This document shows positions 15,794 to 23,549 of a DNA stretch of 27,739 nucleotides, piece by piece; the first letter of the stretch is position 1; the number at the start of each line of letters is the position of its first letter. The notes beneath the pieces are model-generated. The model searched no databases. It had not been told where the DNA came from and saw only the letters and a program-made list of their open reading frames with translations. The DNA comes from CALFUK01 sp964450495 (GTDB lineage Bacteria; Bacteroidota; Bacteroidia; Chitinophagales; Saprospiraceae). Made by a program: the position numbers and the translations under genes. The DNA lies in NCBI GenBank assembly GCA_964450495.1, contig CAYVFU010000066.1:1-27739 (forward strand), in the 5' to 3' direction.

Positions 15794-17221
15794 TCAATTC
15801 GTGATGGTAATGGTGGAGTTATAGACTTCACCATTATCAATCATTTGAACAATATACGTTCCAGCTTCCAAACTACTCACATCTATTCTAGCATCGGGAT
15901 TGTTAATTTTCATTACCCTAGTACCCACGATATTGTAGATCAAAATGTCAGATGGCACGATGTTGTTTTCTGTTTCTATGGAGAACCATTCATTTGCTGG
16001 GTTAGGGAATAGTCGAAATGATGTCGCAACGAAATCAGTAACTGGAGATGTTATATCAATAAGAGACCTAAAATAGTCAATCATAAAAGTAGCTGCTGGA
16101 AAAACACAACTGCCATGAGTGCCATCTTCATCGATCAATACTGCTTGCACATCAGTGGCTCCTCTAGCCTGCATTGCGGCTTCAGCTGTGAGTGCATTTT
16201 GAAAGGTCACTTGCTCATCCATACCACAATACAGCATTCGAATCGGAGCTTGTGGTAACCAATCGAAAACATCATTGTCTTTAAGTGCAGCAGTTATGGG
16301 ATGATCGGTACCTGCTAAAATTAGTTGTCTTATGTCATCATTAAACATAACTCTAGGTTGGACAATGTCTGTTTCTTCTAAGATGAGAGTCGTCAATGCT
16401 TCATTCAATTCACCTAGATCTATTTCTTCATTTTCAAATCTTTCTATTGAAGCGACATATTGCGGCTTAAATATGTCTTCTGTTGGTGGCAGATTTCCAT
16501 AAGCGCGTTGATAAGACAACATTACCCAGGCTAGATACCCAACAAAACTATACTCCGTGTCTTGCCCAATTGTGAAGTCAATCATGTCTCCCGAAATGGA
16601 GTAAGGTCCTGACATGGGTGCAGAAGCAGTGACTGCAAACTGATCGGCATAGTCCCTTTCTAATACCAGATGTGTTGCCATGGCTGCATGCCCCCCTTGA
16701 GAATATCCTGTGACGAACAACTGATTAGTGGGTGCTAATTCTATTTCTTCTAAATACTCTTGTACAGCAATAAGTTGATCTATTGCTGCCAAAGCTTCTG
16801 ATTCTGCATGCACATAAGGGTGAACCCCTCTTGATACACCCAAACCTTGATAGTCTGGTAAGATAGTAATGAATCCAGAGGCTGCAATTGCTAAACCTAG
16901 TTCCCAGCCGCCCATTTGATTAGAAGGGACATCTTCTCTTGAACTGACAGTGCCATGTTGATAAATGGCTTGTGGGTAAGGTCCTTCACCTATTGGCAAT
17001 AACAATAGGCCACTTGCGGTATCTATTCTGCCTTCGACATCAGTGGTCAAATATTCTACTCTGACAACATCAACGCTATTTTCGACATCCGTTCCAAAAG
17101 TCAATTCCAATAGTAATTCACTAATCGATCGCTGCATTTCTGCTTTTACGAGAGATTGAGTACTTCCATTAAATGAAAACAAAACACAAACTGCTACAAT
17201 TACATATACTTTATTTCTCAT
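15794..17221 (-). CDS. T9SS-secreted alpha/beta hydrolase (lipase/peptidase-like)
   Basis: A 475-residue protein from the ATG at 17221; a longer reading from a TTG at 17230 would enter the promoter box and is rejected. It starts with a signal peptide (RNKVYVIVAVCVLFSFNGSTQ). The alpha/beta hydrolase domain has Ser174 in G-Y-S-Q-G-G, Asp335 in C-G-M-D-E-Q and His369 in D-G-T-H-G-S-C, a complete apparent triad. The layout, with an early YQHGT motif, resembles secretory lipases and dipeptidyl-peptidase-like enzymes; the substrate is open. The last 75 residues (FRLFPNPANEWFSIE to the end) form a type A T9SS sorting domain with an IDVSSLEAGTYIVQM strand. It is therefore cell-surface or released. 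It is convergent with metK and divergent from the HEAT-cyclophilin gene. Confidence 0.88.
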   Translation of the reverse strand: MRNKVYVIVAVCVLFSFNGSTQSLVKAEMQRSISELLLELTFGTDVENSVDVVRVEYLTTDVEGRIDTASGLLLLPIGEGPYPQAIYQHGTVSSREDVPSNQMGGWELGLAIAASGFITILPDYQGLGVSRGVHPYVHAESEALAAIDQLIAVQEYLEEIELAPTNQLFVTGYSQGGHAAMATHLVLERDYADQFAVTASAPMSGPYSISGDMIDFTIGQDTEYSFVGYLAWVMLSYQRAYGNLPPTEDIFKPQYVASIERFENEEIDLGELNEALTTLILEETDIVQPRVMFNDDIRQLILAGTDHPITAALKDNDVFDWLPQAPIRMLYCGMDEQVTFQNALTAEAAMQARGATDVQAVLIDEDGTHGSCVFPAATFMIDYFRSLIDITSPVTDFVATSFRLFPNPANEWFSIETENNIVPSDILIYNIVGTRVMKINNPDARIDVSSLEAGTYIVQMIDNGEVYNSTITITN

Positions 17222-17227
17222 AGATGA

Positions 17228-17235
17228 CAAAAATA
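17228..17235 (-). promoter_or_regulatory. Promoter -7 element for the secreted hydrolase (TATTTTTG on the minus strand)
   Basis: Exact TAnnTTTG match on the minus strand, with only 6 bases between its final G and the ATG at 17221, so the transcript would be leaderless or nearly so. No -33 TTG at the usual distance. It lies 6 bases from the oppositely directed box at 17242-17249. Confidence 0.5.
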
Positions 17236-17241
17236 CAATCT

Positions 17242-17249
17242 TATATTTG
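17242..17249 (+). promoter_or_regulatory. Promoter -7 element for the HEAT-cyclophilin gene (TATATTTG)
   Basis: Exact TAnnTTTG match ending 30 bases before the ATG at 17280. No clear -33 TTG. It is part of a compact divergent promoter pair with 17228-17235. Confidence 0.55.
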
Positions 17250-17279
17250 CATACGTATTAATAGATATTACTTTCGATT

Positions 17280-19289
17280 ATGGTTGTCAGATTCACATCA
17301 TTTTGCATTCTTATTTTACTTATTTCATGCATTCCGGCAAGTGAGTCAGATTTATATGAGAAGCCACTCAGTTTTAAAGATCAAAAACTAAAAACAATTT
17401 TAGATTATCAAAATGATTTGAAAGTTGACAGTTTAACTTCATTGTTTGACGATAAGAATAGTTTTATTCGTGCGCATGCAGCAAAAGCTTTAGGGTCAAT
17501 GAAAATACCTGGGAGTGCATTTAGACTGAAATCGCTTTTGGAGGATGAGTCTTTGCTGGTTCGAAAAAATGCTGCTTTTTCCATTGGTCAAATTGGTGGA
17601 GTGTCGTCGGAATCAGAATTGATCTCAGCATTCATCCGAAAGGATTCTACAGTAAATTTAAATAACGAATTTAATTCAGCAGTTTTAGAAAGCATTGGAA
17701 AAGTTGGCGGCGTAGATAATCTAAAGAATATTGCAACGGTGTCAACTTACTCTTCTGAAGATGATCAATTATTATTGGGACAAGCTCGTGCAATTTATCA
17801 ATATGCGCTCAGAGACATTTATGACCAGACAGGTAGTGATAAAATGCTTGAGTTATTGAACAATACAGAAGGAGACGAGAAAGTAAGATTGTATGCAGCC
17901 AATTATTTTTACAGAGCCAAGTCAATAGATATAGAGCCGTACAAATTTCAATTGTTGAAGATCTTACAATCTGATCCGTCAGTGGATATACAAATGGCCT
18001 GTGCTGCAGCACTGGGCAAAACGAAAAATCAAGAAGTTGGTAAAGCATTGACAGAACTACTTGATAAAGATATTGACCACAGAGTTAAAGCCAATGTCAT
18101 CAGGGCACTTAGTAATTTTGATTACAGAAATCTGATCAACCCAATGATCAAATTATTGCAAGACCCTAGAGTGCAAATAGCAGAACTTGCAGCGAATTAT
18201 ATTTATCAAAATGGCAACGCGCGTGACATTAAATTATACAGAGAGCAAACTGCTAATAATTTTCCTTGGGAGGTAAAGTCAGGATTGTACAAAGCGATCT
18301 TGAGGCATATACCAAATCGATATGTCAATACGAGATCAATTCTGTCTAAAGAAATAGATGAACTGTATGCTGCAAGTAACATTTATGGAAAAGCTGCATA
18401 CATAAGAGCCATGGGTGAAGATGTGTTGAATTACAAATCAATCATCTCTTTATATGATGATAATATGGAGCCAGTATTAAAGACTGCAATTGTTGAAGCA
18501 TTAAAAAGTTCTTTATCTAGTCCTAAGTGGAATTATGCATACAATACACCAGGTAAAAATCGATTTGCAAAAGGAGAAATTGTTGCATTCTTGTCAGAAA
18601 TAGCAACGAATGGTGATAGCGGGCAACTAGCAGTCATCGGTGAGTTGATGGCAGACAAGACACTTAATTTGCGGGCATTGAATATGGACTATTCATTTCT
18701 TGAAAAGTCAATTGTCAATCTTGAATTGCCGCAGGAATTAGAGACGTATAATTTTTTAGTAAAAGCTATAAATTACGTTAAGGACACCACAATGCAAGAA
18801 ATCAATTCTACGAATACAAGCGGCATTAGATGGAATTTATTAACCGAAATATCAGATTCTACGAGTGCGACAATTCGGACATCTCGCGGTGATATTGTCA
18901 TGATGTTGAAACCATCTGCTGCCCCTTCAACAGTGTCAAATTTTATTCATCTCGCACAAGAAAATTTTTATGATGGAAAAGTATTTCATAGAATAGTTCC
19001 CAATTTTGTTATACAAGGTGGTTGTCCTCGGGGAGATGGGTATGGTAGTTTAGAGTACACTATACAAACAGAAATTTCACCCGACTTGAGGTATGAATCT
19101 CAAGGGATGGTAGGAATGGCTTCTGCAGGAAATCATACAGAGTCAAGTCAGTTTTTCATCACTCATTCCCCTGCCTTACATTTGAATGGCAACTATACTA
19201 TTTTCGCTGAAGTGATAGAAGGAATGGATGTTGTAAATACTATCCGAGTTGGTGATAAAATAAGTGATGTAATCATAAATACATTGTAA
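17280..19289 (+). CDS. Lipoprotein with HEAT-like repeats fused to a cyclophilin-type peptidyl-prolyl isomerase
   Basis: A 669-residue protein. The N-terminus (VVRFTSFCILILLISC) is a lipoprotein signal with the modified cysteine at Cys17, placing it in the periplasm or on a membrane face. Residues about 45-330 are repeated helical hairpins of HEAT type (such as IRAHAAKALGSM, VRKNAAFSIGQIG and IQMACAAALGKT), with further helical repeats beyond. Residues about 528-668 form a cyclophilin domain: FYDGKVFHRIVPNFVIQGG, GMVGMASAGNHTESSQFFI and LNGNYTIFAEVIEGMDVV, with the FHR and Q-F-F-I active-site motifs kept. It probably catalyses prolyl isomerisation in folding envelope or secreted proteins, with the HEAT part as scaffold for clients; the client is unknown. 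Such fusions recur in Bacteroidota. It is divergent from the secreted hydrolase. Confidence 0.9.
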   Translation: MVVRFTSFCILILLISCIPASESDLYEKPLSFKDQKLKTILDYQNDLKVDSLTSLFDDKNSFIRAHAAKALGSMKIPGSAFRLKSLLEDESLLVRKNAAFSIGQIGGVSSESELISAFIRKDSTVNLNNEFNSAVLESIGKVGGVDNLKNIATVSTYSSEDDQLLLGQARAIYQYALRDIYDQTGSDKMLELLNNTEGDEKVRLYAANYFYRAKSIDIEPYKFQLLKILQSDPSVDIQMACAAALGKTKNQEVGKALTELLDKDIDHRVKANVIRALSNFDYRNLINPMIKLLQDPRVQIAELAANYIYQNGNARDIKLYREQTANNFPWEVKSGLYKAILRHIPNRYVNTRSILSKEIDELYAASNIYGKAAYIRAMGEDVLNYKSIISLYDDNMEPVLKTAIVEALKSSLSSPKWNYAYNTPGKNRFAKGEIVAFLSEIATNGDSGQLAVIGELMADKTLNLRALNMDYSFLEKSIVNLELPQELETYNFLVKAINYVKDTTMQEINSTNTSGIRWNLLTEISDSTSATIRTSRGDIVMMLKPSAAPSTVSNFIHLAQENFYDGKVFHRIVPNFVIQGGCPRGDGYGSLEYTIQTEISPDLRYESQGMVGMASAGNHTESSQFFITHSPALHLNGNYTIFAEVIEGMDVVNTIRVGDKISDVIINTL

Positions 19290-19307
19290 TTATTGCTTGC
19301 TTATCTG

Positions 19308-19317
19308 AACAATTGTT
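19308..19317. promoter_or_regulatory. Short palindrome AACAATTGTT upstream of the GbsR-type regulator
   Basis: A perfect 10-base self-complementary site in the 68-base gap before the regulator gene, ending 40 bases before its start. MarR/GbsR-type dimers bind palindromes and often autoregulate, so it is a candidate operator. Short AT-rich palindromes also arise by chance. Confidence 0.25.
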
Positions 19318-19357
19318 GCCTTATTTACCTTAGTACAATGCAAGATTTTTAGTCGCT

Positions 19358-19858
19358 ATGGATTTTAATGACAATAAAGAAAAATTTATTTCGGAATGGG
19401 GCCAGCTTTGTATGAGTTGGGGAGAAAAAAAAGCTGTAGGTCAAATACATGGCGCACTACTGATCTCTGAGCGCGCACTAAGTGCAGAAGAATTGATGTC
19501 TCGTCTGCGCATGTCTAGAGGCAATGTAAATATGAATATTCGCGAGTTGGTTGAATGGGGACTGATCCATAAAGTAAGTGTCATAGGAGAACGCAAAGAA
19601 TTTTTCGAAGCAGAAAAAGATTTTTGGAAAGTATTTCAGTTGATCTTAATGCGTAGAAAAAGGAAAGAACTAGACCCAATGATTGAACTCCTAAAGGCAA
19701 GCTCAAATGTAGAAGCTCAATGTCCTGAATCTGATGAATTCTGTAAGGTAGTCAAAGAGCTCCATCATTTTTCCATGAAAGCAGATAAGATATTAAATAT
19801 GTTTGCCGATGATAAGGACAGTTTCCTCAGCTCTACTCTTATGAAAATGATGAGATAA
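19358..19858 (+). CDS. GbsR/MarR-type transcriptional regulator
   Basis: A 166-residue protein with a winged helix-turn-helix at about residues 25-90: ALLISERALSAEELMSRLRMSRGNVNMNIREL, then a wing-like GLIHKVSVIGERKEFFEAEKD. This pattern fits the GbsR family (MarR-like). The C-terminal half is helical and probably mediates dimerisation. Family members include repressors of choline/betaine genes in Bacillus; no such genes are next to it here, so the regulon is unknown. The next gene (amidohydrolase) starts 29 bases after its stop and could be co-transcribed. A short palindrome upstream could be an autoregulatory operator. Confidence 0.82.
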   Translation: MDFNDNKEKFISEWGQLCMSWGEKKAVGQIHGALLISERALSAEELMSRLRMSRGNVNMNIRELVEWGLIHKVSVIGERKEFFEAEKDFWKVFQLILMRRKRKELDPMIELLKASSNVEAQCPESDEFCKVVKELHHFSMKADKILNMFADDKDSFLSSTLMKMMR

Positions 19859-19887
19859 TTATTCAATCTCAGAATTCACATTCATAC

Positions 19888-21099
19888 ATGCAACATAAAA
19901 TAATGAAGTTAAGCGCTGATCAAGTTTTTGTAGATGGTTCCTTACTTGCTGACACAGTACTTATATTGGATGAAAATGGAGAGGTGTTGTCTATTGACAA
20001 AAGTACTGATCATAATGCTGATGAGATAGATATACGATCCGGAGTTCTTGTACCTGGTTTTATAAATACTCATTGTCACCTTGAGTTGTCTCACATGAAA
20101 GGCCGAGTGAATACAGGTACAGGTCTAATTCCATTTATCCAATCTGTTGTACAATTTAGAGACATAGAACAAACAGTCATTGATGAAGCAATTAGTGCAG
20201 CTGATAAAGAAATGTCTGATAATGGGATTGTGGCAGTAGGTGATATCTCCAATAAAACAGATACCATCCACGTGAAGCAGACTAGTGATATTCGGTATAT
20301 GAATTTTATCGAAGCCTTTGATTTTTTGGACGATAATAAATGTACTGATTATTTTGAACCATATCTTAGTGTATTTGAGGCCTATAAAGAGGCTGGTCTT
20401 ATGTGTAGTATGGTGCCTCATGCGCCATATTCTGTTTCAAAAACATTATTTGAAAAGATCAATGTGGTTAACGAAGGAAGTCGCTTTCCAGTGTCCATTC
20501 ACAATCAAGAAACAACACACGAAAACCAATTCTTCCAAACTAAAGAAGGTGACTTACTAAAGTTTTACGCTGGGTTTCAATTGCCGATAGATCAATTCGA
20601 GCCTATAGGTGAAACGTCCACTCATTATGCTTTTCAGTTTATGGACAAGTTAAAGAAGACACTTCTTGTCCACAATACGGTGATGTCTAAACAGGATATA
20701 CAATTCGCTAATACATGGAATGATGAAGTGTATTTCGCTACTTGCGCAAATGCAAATTTATACATCGAAAATAAGTTGCCTAACTACAAAGACTTTGTGG
20801 ATGCTGAAGCAATTATGACTATAGGTACGGATAGTTTAACCTCTAATTGGCAACTATCTATCATAGAAGAGATGAAAACAATTCAGCGGTTTCAATCCTA
20901 CATCACAATTGAACAATTACTGAATTGGGCGACAGTTAATGGTGCAAAAGCTTTGGGAATGGATGATCACTTAGGCTCTTTTGAAGTTGGCAAAAAGCCT
21001 GGAGTAAATCTGCTCTCTTCTGCAACAAGCGCAGAAAATTTTTCTTTGCAAGATGCAACGGTTGTTCCGATTGTAAATGCAAAAGGGAAGTGGTTTTAA
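19888..21099 (+). CDS. Amidohydrolase family protein (COG0402-type nucleoside/aminohydrolase)
   Basis: The 403-residue protein has the metal-dependent amidohydrolase layout: a small beta domain, then a TIM barrel. Visible metal ligands are the HxH pair His62/His64 (NTHCHLELSH), His205 (IHNQETTHE), His262 (LVHNTVM) and Asp315 (IGTDSLTSN). The motif set places it with cytosine/guanine deaminase-like and SsnA-like COG0402 enzymes. One reasonable candidate is aminodeoxyfutalosine deaminase of the alternative menaquinone route, but no other pathway gene is nearby, so the substrate stays open. It is cytoplasmic, with no signal peptide. ATG 19888 is used; ATG 19903 (MKLSADQVF) is an equally good start. 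It follows the regulator by 29 bases and is convergent with the GSCFA gene. Confidence 0.82.
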   Translation: MQHKIMKLSADQVFVDGSLLADTVLILDENGEVLSIDKSTDHNADEIDIRSGVLVPGFINTHCHLELSHMKGRVNTGTGLIPFIQSVVQFRDIEQTVIDEAISAADKEMSDNGIVAVGDISNKTDTIHVKQTSDIRYMNFIEAFDFLDDNKCTDYFEPYLSVFEAYKEAGLMCSMVPHAPYSVSKTLFEKINVVNEGSRFPVSIHNQETTHENQFFQTKEGDLLKFYAGFQLPIDQFEPIGETSTHYAFQFMDKLKKTLLVHNTVMSKQDIQFANTWNDEVYFATCANANLYIENKLPNYKDFVDAEAIMTIGTDSLTSNWQLSIIEEMKTIQRFQSYITIEQLLNWATVNGAKALGMDDHLGSFEVGKKPGVNLLSSATSAENFSLQDATVVPIVNAKGKWF

Positions 21100-21146
21100 T
21101 TCGAAGCCTTAAGACAGAGGACATTTCATAAAGGTTGATGTAGGAC

Positions 21147-22136
21147 TCACAAAGCTGTCAAAGTGTGAATCCTGTTGGTTAACGCCTCAATTTCTAGTGC
21201 AAATCTATTTTTGTATTTATGCTGGCTTAATGAAGATCTTAATTTTTTAAGTTCTCTAAGTTGGAGTTGCTTATTGTTTGTAAGAAAGCGATGATCAACT
21301 TGCTTCATCAATTTTTCAATCTCATTGATTTGCAATTGCGTTTCTGAGTTCATGCAAGCAGTCATAAAGCATTCCCAGATGTACGCGATGGCTTGCTCAG
21401 AAGGATGTACCAAATCTTCTTTGTAAAAACGGTAATCTCGGAGGTCATCTTTCATGATTTCATAAGAAGGAAAATAATGACAATTAGAATTTACGTCAAT
21501 TGCTTTATGGACTGCCGATATTAGTTGAGCTTTACTCCTATTATCCTCAATCAAGCCATTCCTGCTATGTCGAATAGGACTTATTGTGAAGACAATAGAT
21601 ACAGCTGGATTAAGATCGCGAATGGTTGAAACGATCTTTATAATGGAATCATCAGTTTCATGTTGCGAAAGCATAAATTTTTCAAAAAGAGCAGAAGCTA
21701 ACTTATGACAATTAGTGACTACTGAATCTGTTTCTTTTTCTTTGAAAACGATACAGCTGCCTATAGAAATGAAAATAGTGGTAGCAGTTTTAAGGTCGTC
21801 AGCTAGATTTTTCAGGCTTGTATTTATATTGTCAAGACAAACAGATTTGTTTTGGTCAGAGAATTGGCTGTGAAAATCCAGGTGCACATAAGTTGAGTCA
21901 TGTTGTTTCAATTCCTCCGCTGAAATGCTATGTAAAGAAGAAACAAAAGTCAAATGTTTGAGTATCGAGATTGGATTATAACTGATTCCTGTAGGATTGG
22001 TATTGCAAATAAACTTGGCTCTTTTTAACTTCGCTCCGATGTGATCAGCAAAACAAGAACCCATTAATAAGCATGAGGAAGAATAATCTAGTTGAATGGG
22101 TAGTTGAATCTTACCAATTTCGGTTCTCCATTTCAT
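21147..22136 (-). CDS. GSCFA domain-containing protein (SGNH-hydrolase-like)
   Basis: A 329-residue protein from the ATG at 22136 (the TTG just upstream at 22139 is rejected). It matches the GSCFA family: the name-giving GSCFADHIG motif at about residues 26-34, an S-I-G-S-C segment, T-I-S-P-I-R-H with the family-typical histidine, and near the end of the domain YKEDLVHPSEQAIAYIW with the Asp/His pair expected of an SGNH-like active site. The last 70 residues look like a coiled or helical extension. The family is common in Bacteroidota and Alphaproteobacteria and its substrate is undefined; esterase or acyl-transfer activity is inferred from the fold only. No signal peptide is seen. It is convergent with the amidohydrolase and divergent from the protease operon. 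Confidence 0.85.
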   Translation of the reverse strand: MKWRTEIGKIQLPIQLDYSSSCLLMGSCFADHIGAKLKRAKFICNTNPTGISYNPISILKHLTFVSSLHSISAEELKQHDSTYVHLDFHSQFSDQNKSVCLDNINTSLKNLADDLKTATTIFISIGSCIVFKEKETDSVVTNCHKLASALFEKFMLSQHETDDSIIKIVSTIRDLNPAVSIVFTISPIRHSRNGLIEDNRSKAQLISAVHKAIDVNSNCHYFPSYEIMKDDLRDYRFYKEDLVHPSEQAIAYIWECFMTACMNSETQLQINEIEKLMKQVDHRFLTNNKQLQLRELKKLRSSLSQHKYKNRFALEIEALTNRIHTLTAL

Positions 22137-22201
22137 CAATAATGCAAAATTTTAAATGTTTTTGAAGTAAAGGAATACAGCTTTAGTCCTATAAAATTAT
22201 C

Positions 22202-22209
22202 TATTTTCG
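22202..22209 (+). promoter_or_regulatory. Possible -7 element for the protease operon (TATTTTCG)
   Basis: One mismatch to TAnnTTTG (C in place of the last T), ending 8 bases before the ATG at 22218. No matching -33 element. Weak. Confidence 0.25.
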
Positions 22210-22217
22210 TATTATTC

Positions 22218-23549
22218 ATGAGCTACCTTAAAAAACTATTTCGAATCCAAAAGGATGTCATCATTCCAGAAATGGAATTGGGTAGATACAGCGATTCCTA
22301 CAAAGAAGAAGAAAAGTATGAATTTTGGGACAAAGCGATCATGCTTTTTGAAAGTAAAGAGTATTTAAATGCTTTTGAGAATTTTTTAGAATACTTGCAG
22401 AACGACAAAGAAAACCTCAGTTTTAAGCGTAATGAAGATGTTATTGACTTCGAATTGTTTCAAGGATCTAAAAAAATAGTTGGTCGAGCCAATAAAGACA
22501 AAGTCACAGCAACTGCAAAAATTGCTAAGACAACTGATATGAACATCGGTTTCATGAGAAAGTTGATTGAACAAAATTTCAATCTAAAGTATTCGAAGTA
22601 TTCATTGGATGAAGAAGATTCGATTACACTGACATTCACCTCCTACATGTTAGATGGATCACCATACAAGCTGTACTATGCACTCAAAGAATTATCAGTC
22701 AATGCGGATAAACAAGATGATATTTTATTAGAAGAGTTTGAAACGCTCACACCGGTAAATACTGGACATATTCGCAATGTTTCTGAAGAGCAGAAAAAAG
22801 TGAAGTATAGATATTTGCAAAAAGAGTTGGCTGCTCTTACTAAAAATGTCACAGAAGGTAAGTTAGATCCTCTAAAGTACCCAGGAGGCATTTCTTATTT
22901 GATTTTATCTGTCATCTATAAACTTGATTTTCTGATTCATCCTGAAGGAGCGACAATGGAGAGTTTTGAGAAAATCCATAAGGCCTACTTTCTCAAGGAT
23001 GGAAAATCTGCTGATAGACGCAATCATGATATGCTCAAAAAATTGAGAAAAATTCAAGAACGGACAGAAGAACAATTTGGCGCAGAGTTATATGGTGTCA
23101 AATCAACATTTGGCATTACAGCGCCAAGTTCTCATGAGCGAGTTAAAGAGCTGATTGACGATGAGATAACCAATATAGACTGGTACATTCAGAATAACTA
23201 TGTCACTGTCGCCTTAGCAATTCCCTCTTATATTGTTGGCTATTGTCTTTTCAACTATGCAATACCTTTACCAGTCAAGAAGTTGTTCATTTTGTATTAT
23301 CAGATTTTTGAGAACGATTATTTTCTCGAGCTCGGTCATCCAACGACATATTGGGATAAGTCTCAACTCAATAAATCGAAGATTAAATCTGCAATTTTCG
23401 CCATTGAAAACAGCATGAAAGATGAATTCCCTACTTTCAAGCCTGATGTCAAAAAACTTGTGTTTTCAACTCCAGCTTTGTTTGGTAAAAGCTTTATGTT
23501 GATGACCAGAGATCTTGACATTAAAAAGATAAAGAAGAAGCAATCGTGA
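22218..23549 (+). CDS. Uncharacterised protein with YbjN-like domain, partner of a trypsin-like protease
   Basis: A 443-residue protein I cannot assign to a named family. Residues 35-62 form a TPR-like helical hairpin. Residues about 66-175 resemble the YbjN / type III secretion chaperone-like fold and align with the C-terminal domain of the next gene: M-R-K-L-I-E-Q-N-F-N-L here against Y-R-Y-L-L-K-E-N-H-T-L there, and ADKQDDILLEEF against ADHYDNILVEEY. Residues about 190-443 are mostly helical, with a hydrophobic stretch near 327-350 (VALAIPSYIVGYCLFNYAI) that could be a membrane or buried helix, and a basic tail (KKIKKKQS). No signal peptide is present. The stop overlaps the GTG start of the protease gene (GTGA), so the two are translationally coupled and probably act together. 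Function is unknown: adaptor, substrate or regulator of the protease are all possible. Confidence 0.75.
   Translation: MSYLKKLFRIQKDVIIPEMELGRYSDSYKEEEKYEFWDKAIMLFESKEYLNAFENFLEYLQNDKENLSFKRNEDVIDFELFQGSKKIVGRANKDKVTATAKIAKTTDMNIGFMRKLIEQNFNLKYSKYSLDEEDSITLTFTSYMLDGSPYKLYYALKELSVNADKQDDILLEEFETLTPVNTGHIRNVSEEQKKVKYRYLQKELAALTKNVTEGKLDPLKYPGGISYLILSVIYKLDFLIHPEGATMESFEKIHKAYFLKDGKSADRRNHDMLKKLRKIQERTEEQFGAELYGVKSTFGITAPSSHERVKELIDDEITNIDWYIQNNYVTVALAIPSYIVGYCLFNYAIPLPVKKLFILYYQIFENDYFLELGHPTTYWDKSQLNKSKIKSAIFAIENSMKDEFPTFKPDVKKLVFSTPALFGKSFMLMTRDLDIKKIKKKQS

Noticed and set aside
22140..22217. Possible small RNA or hairpin in the gap between the GSCFA gene and the protease operon
   Set aside because: Only short imperfect AT-rich inverted repeats are present, with no promoter-terminator pair.
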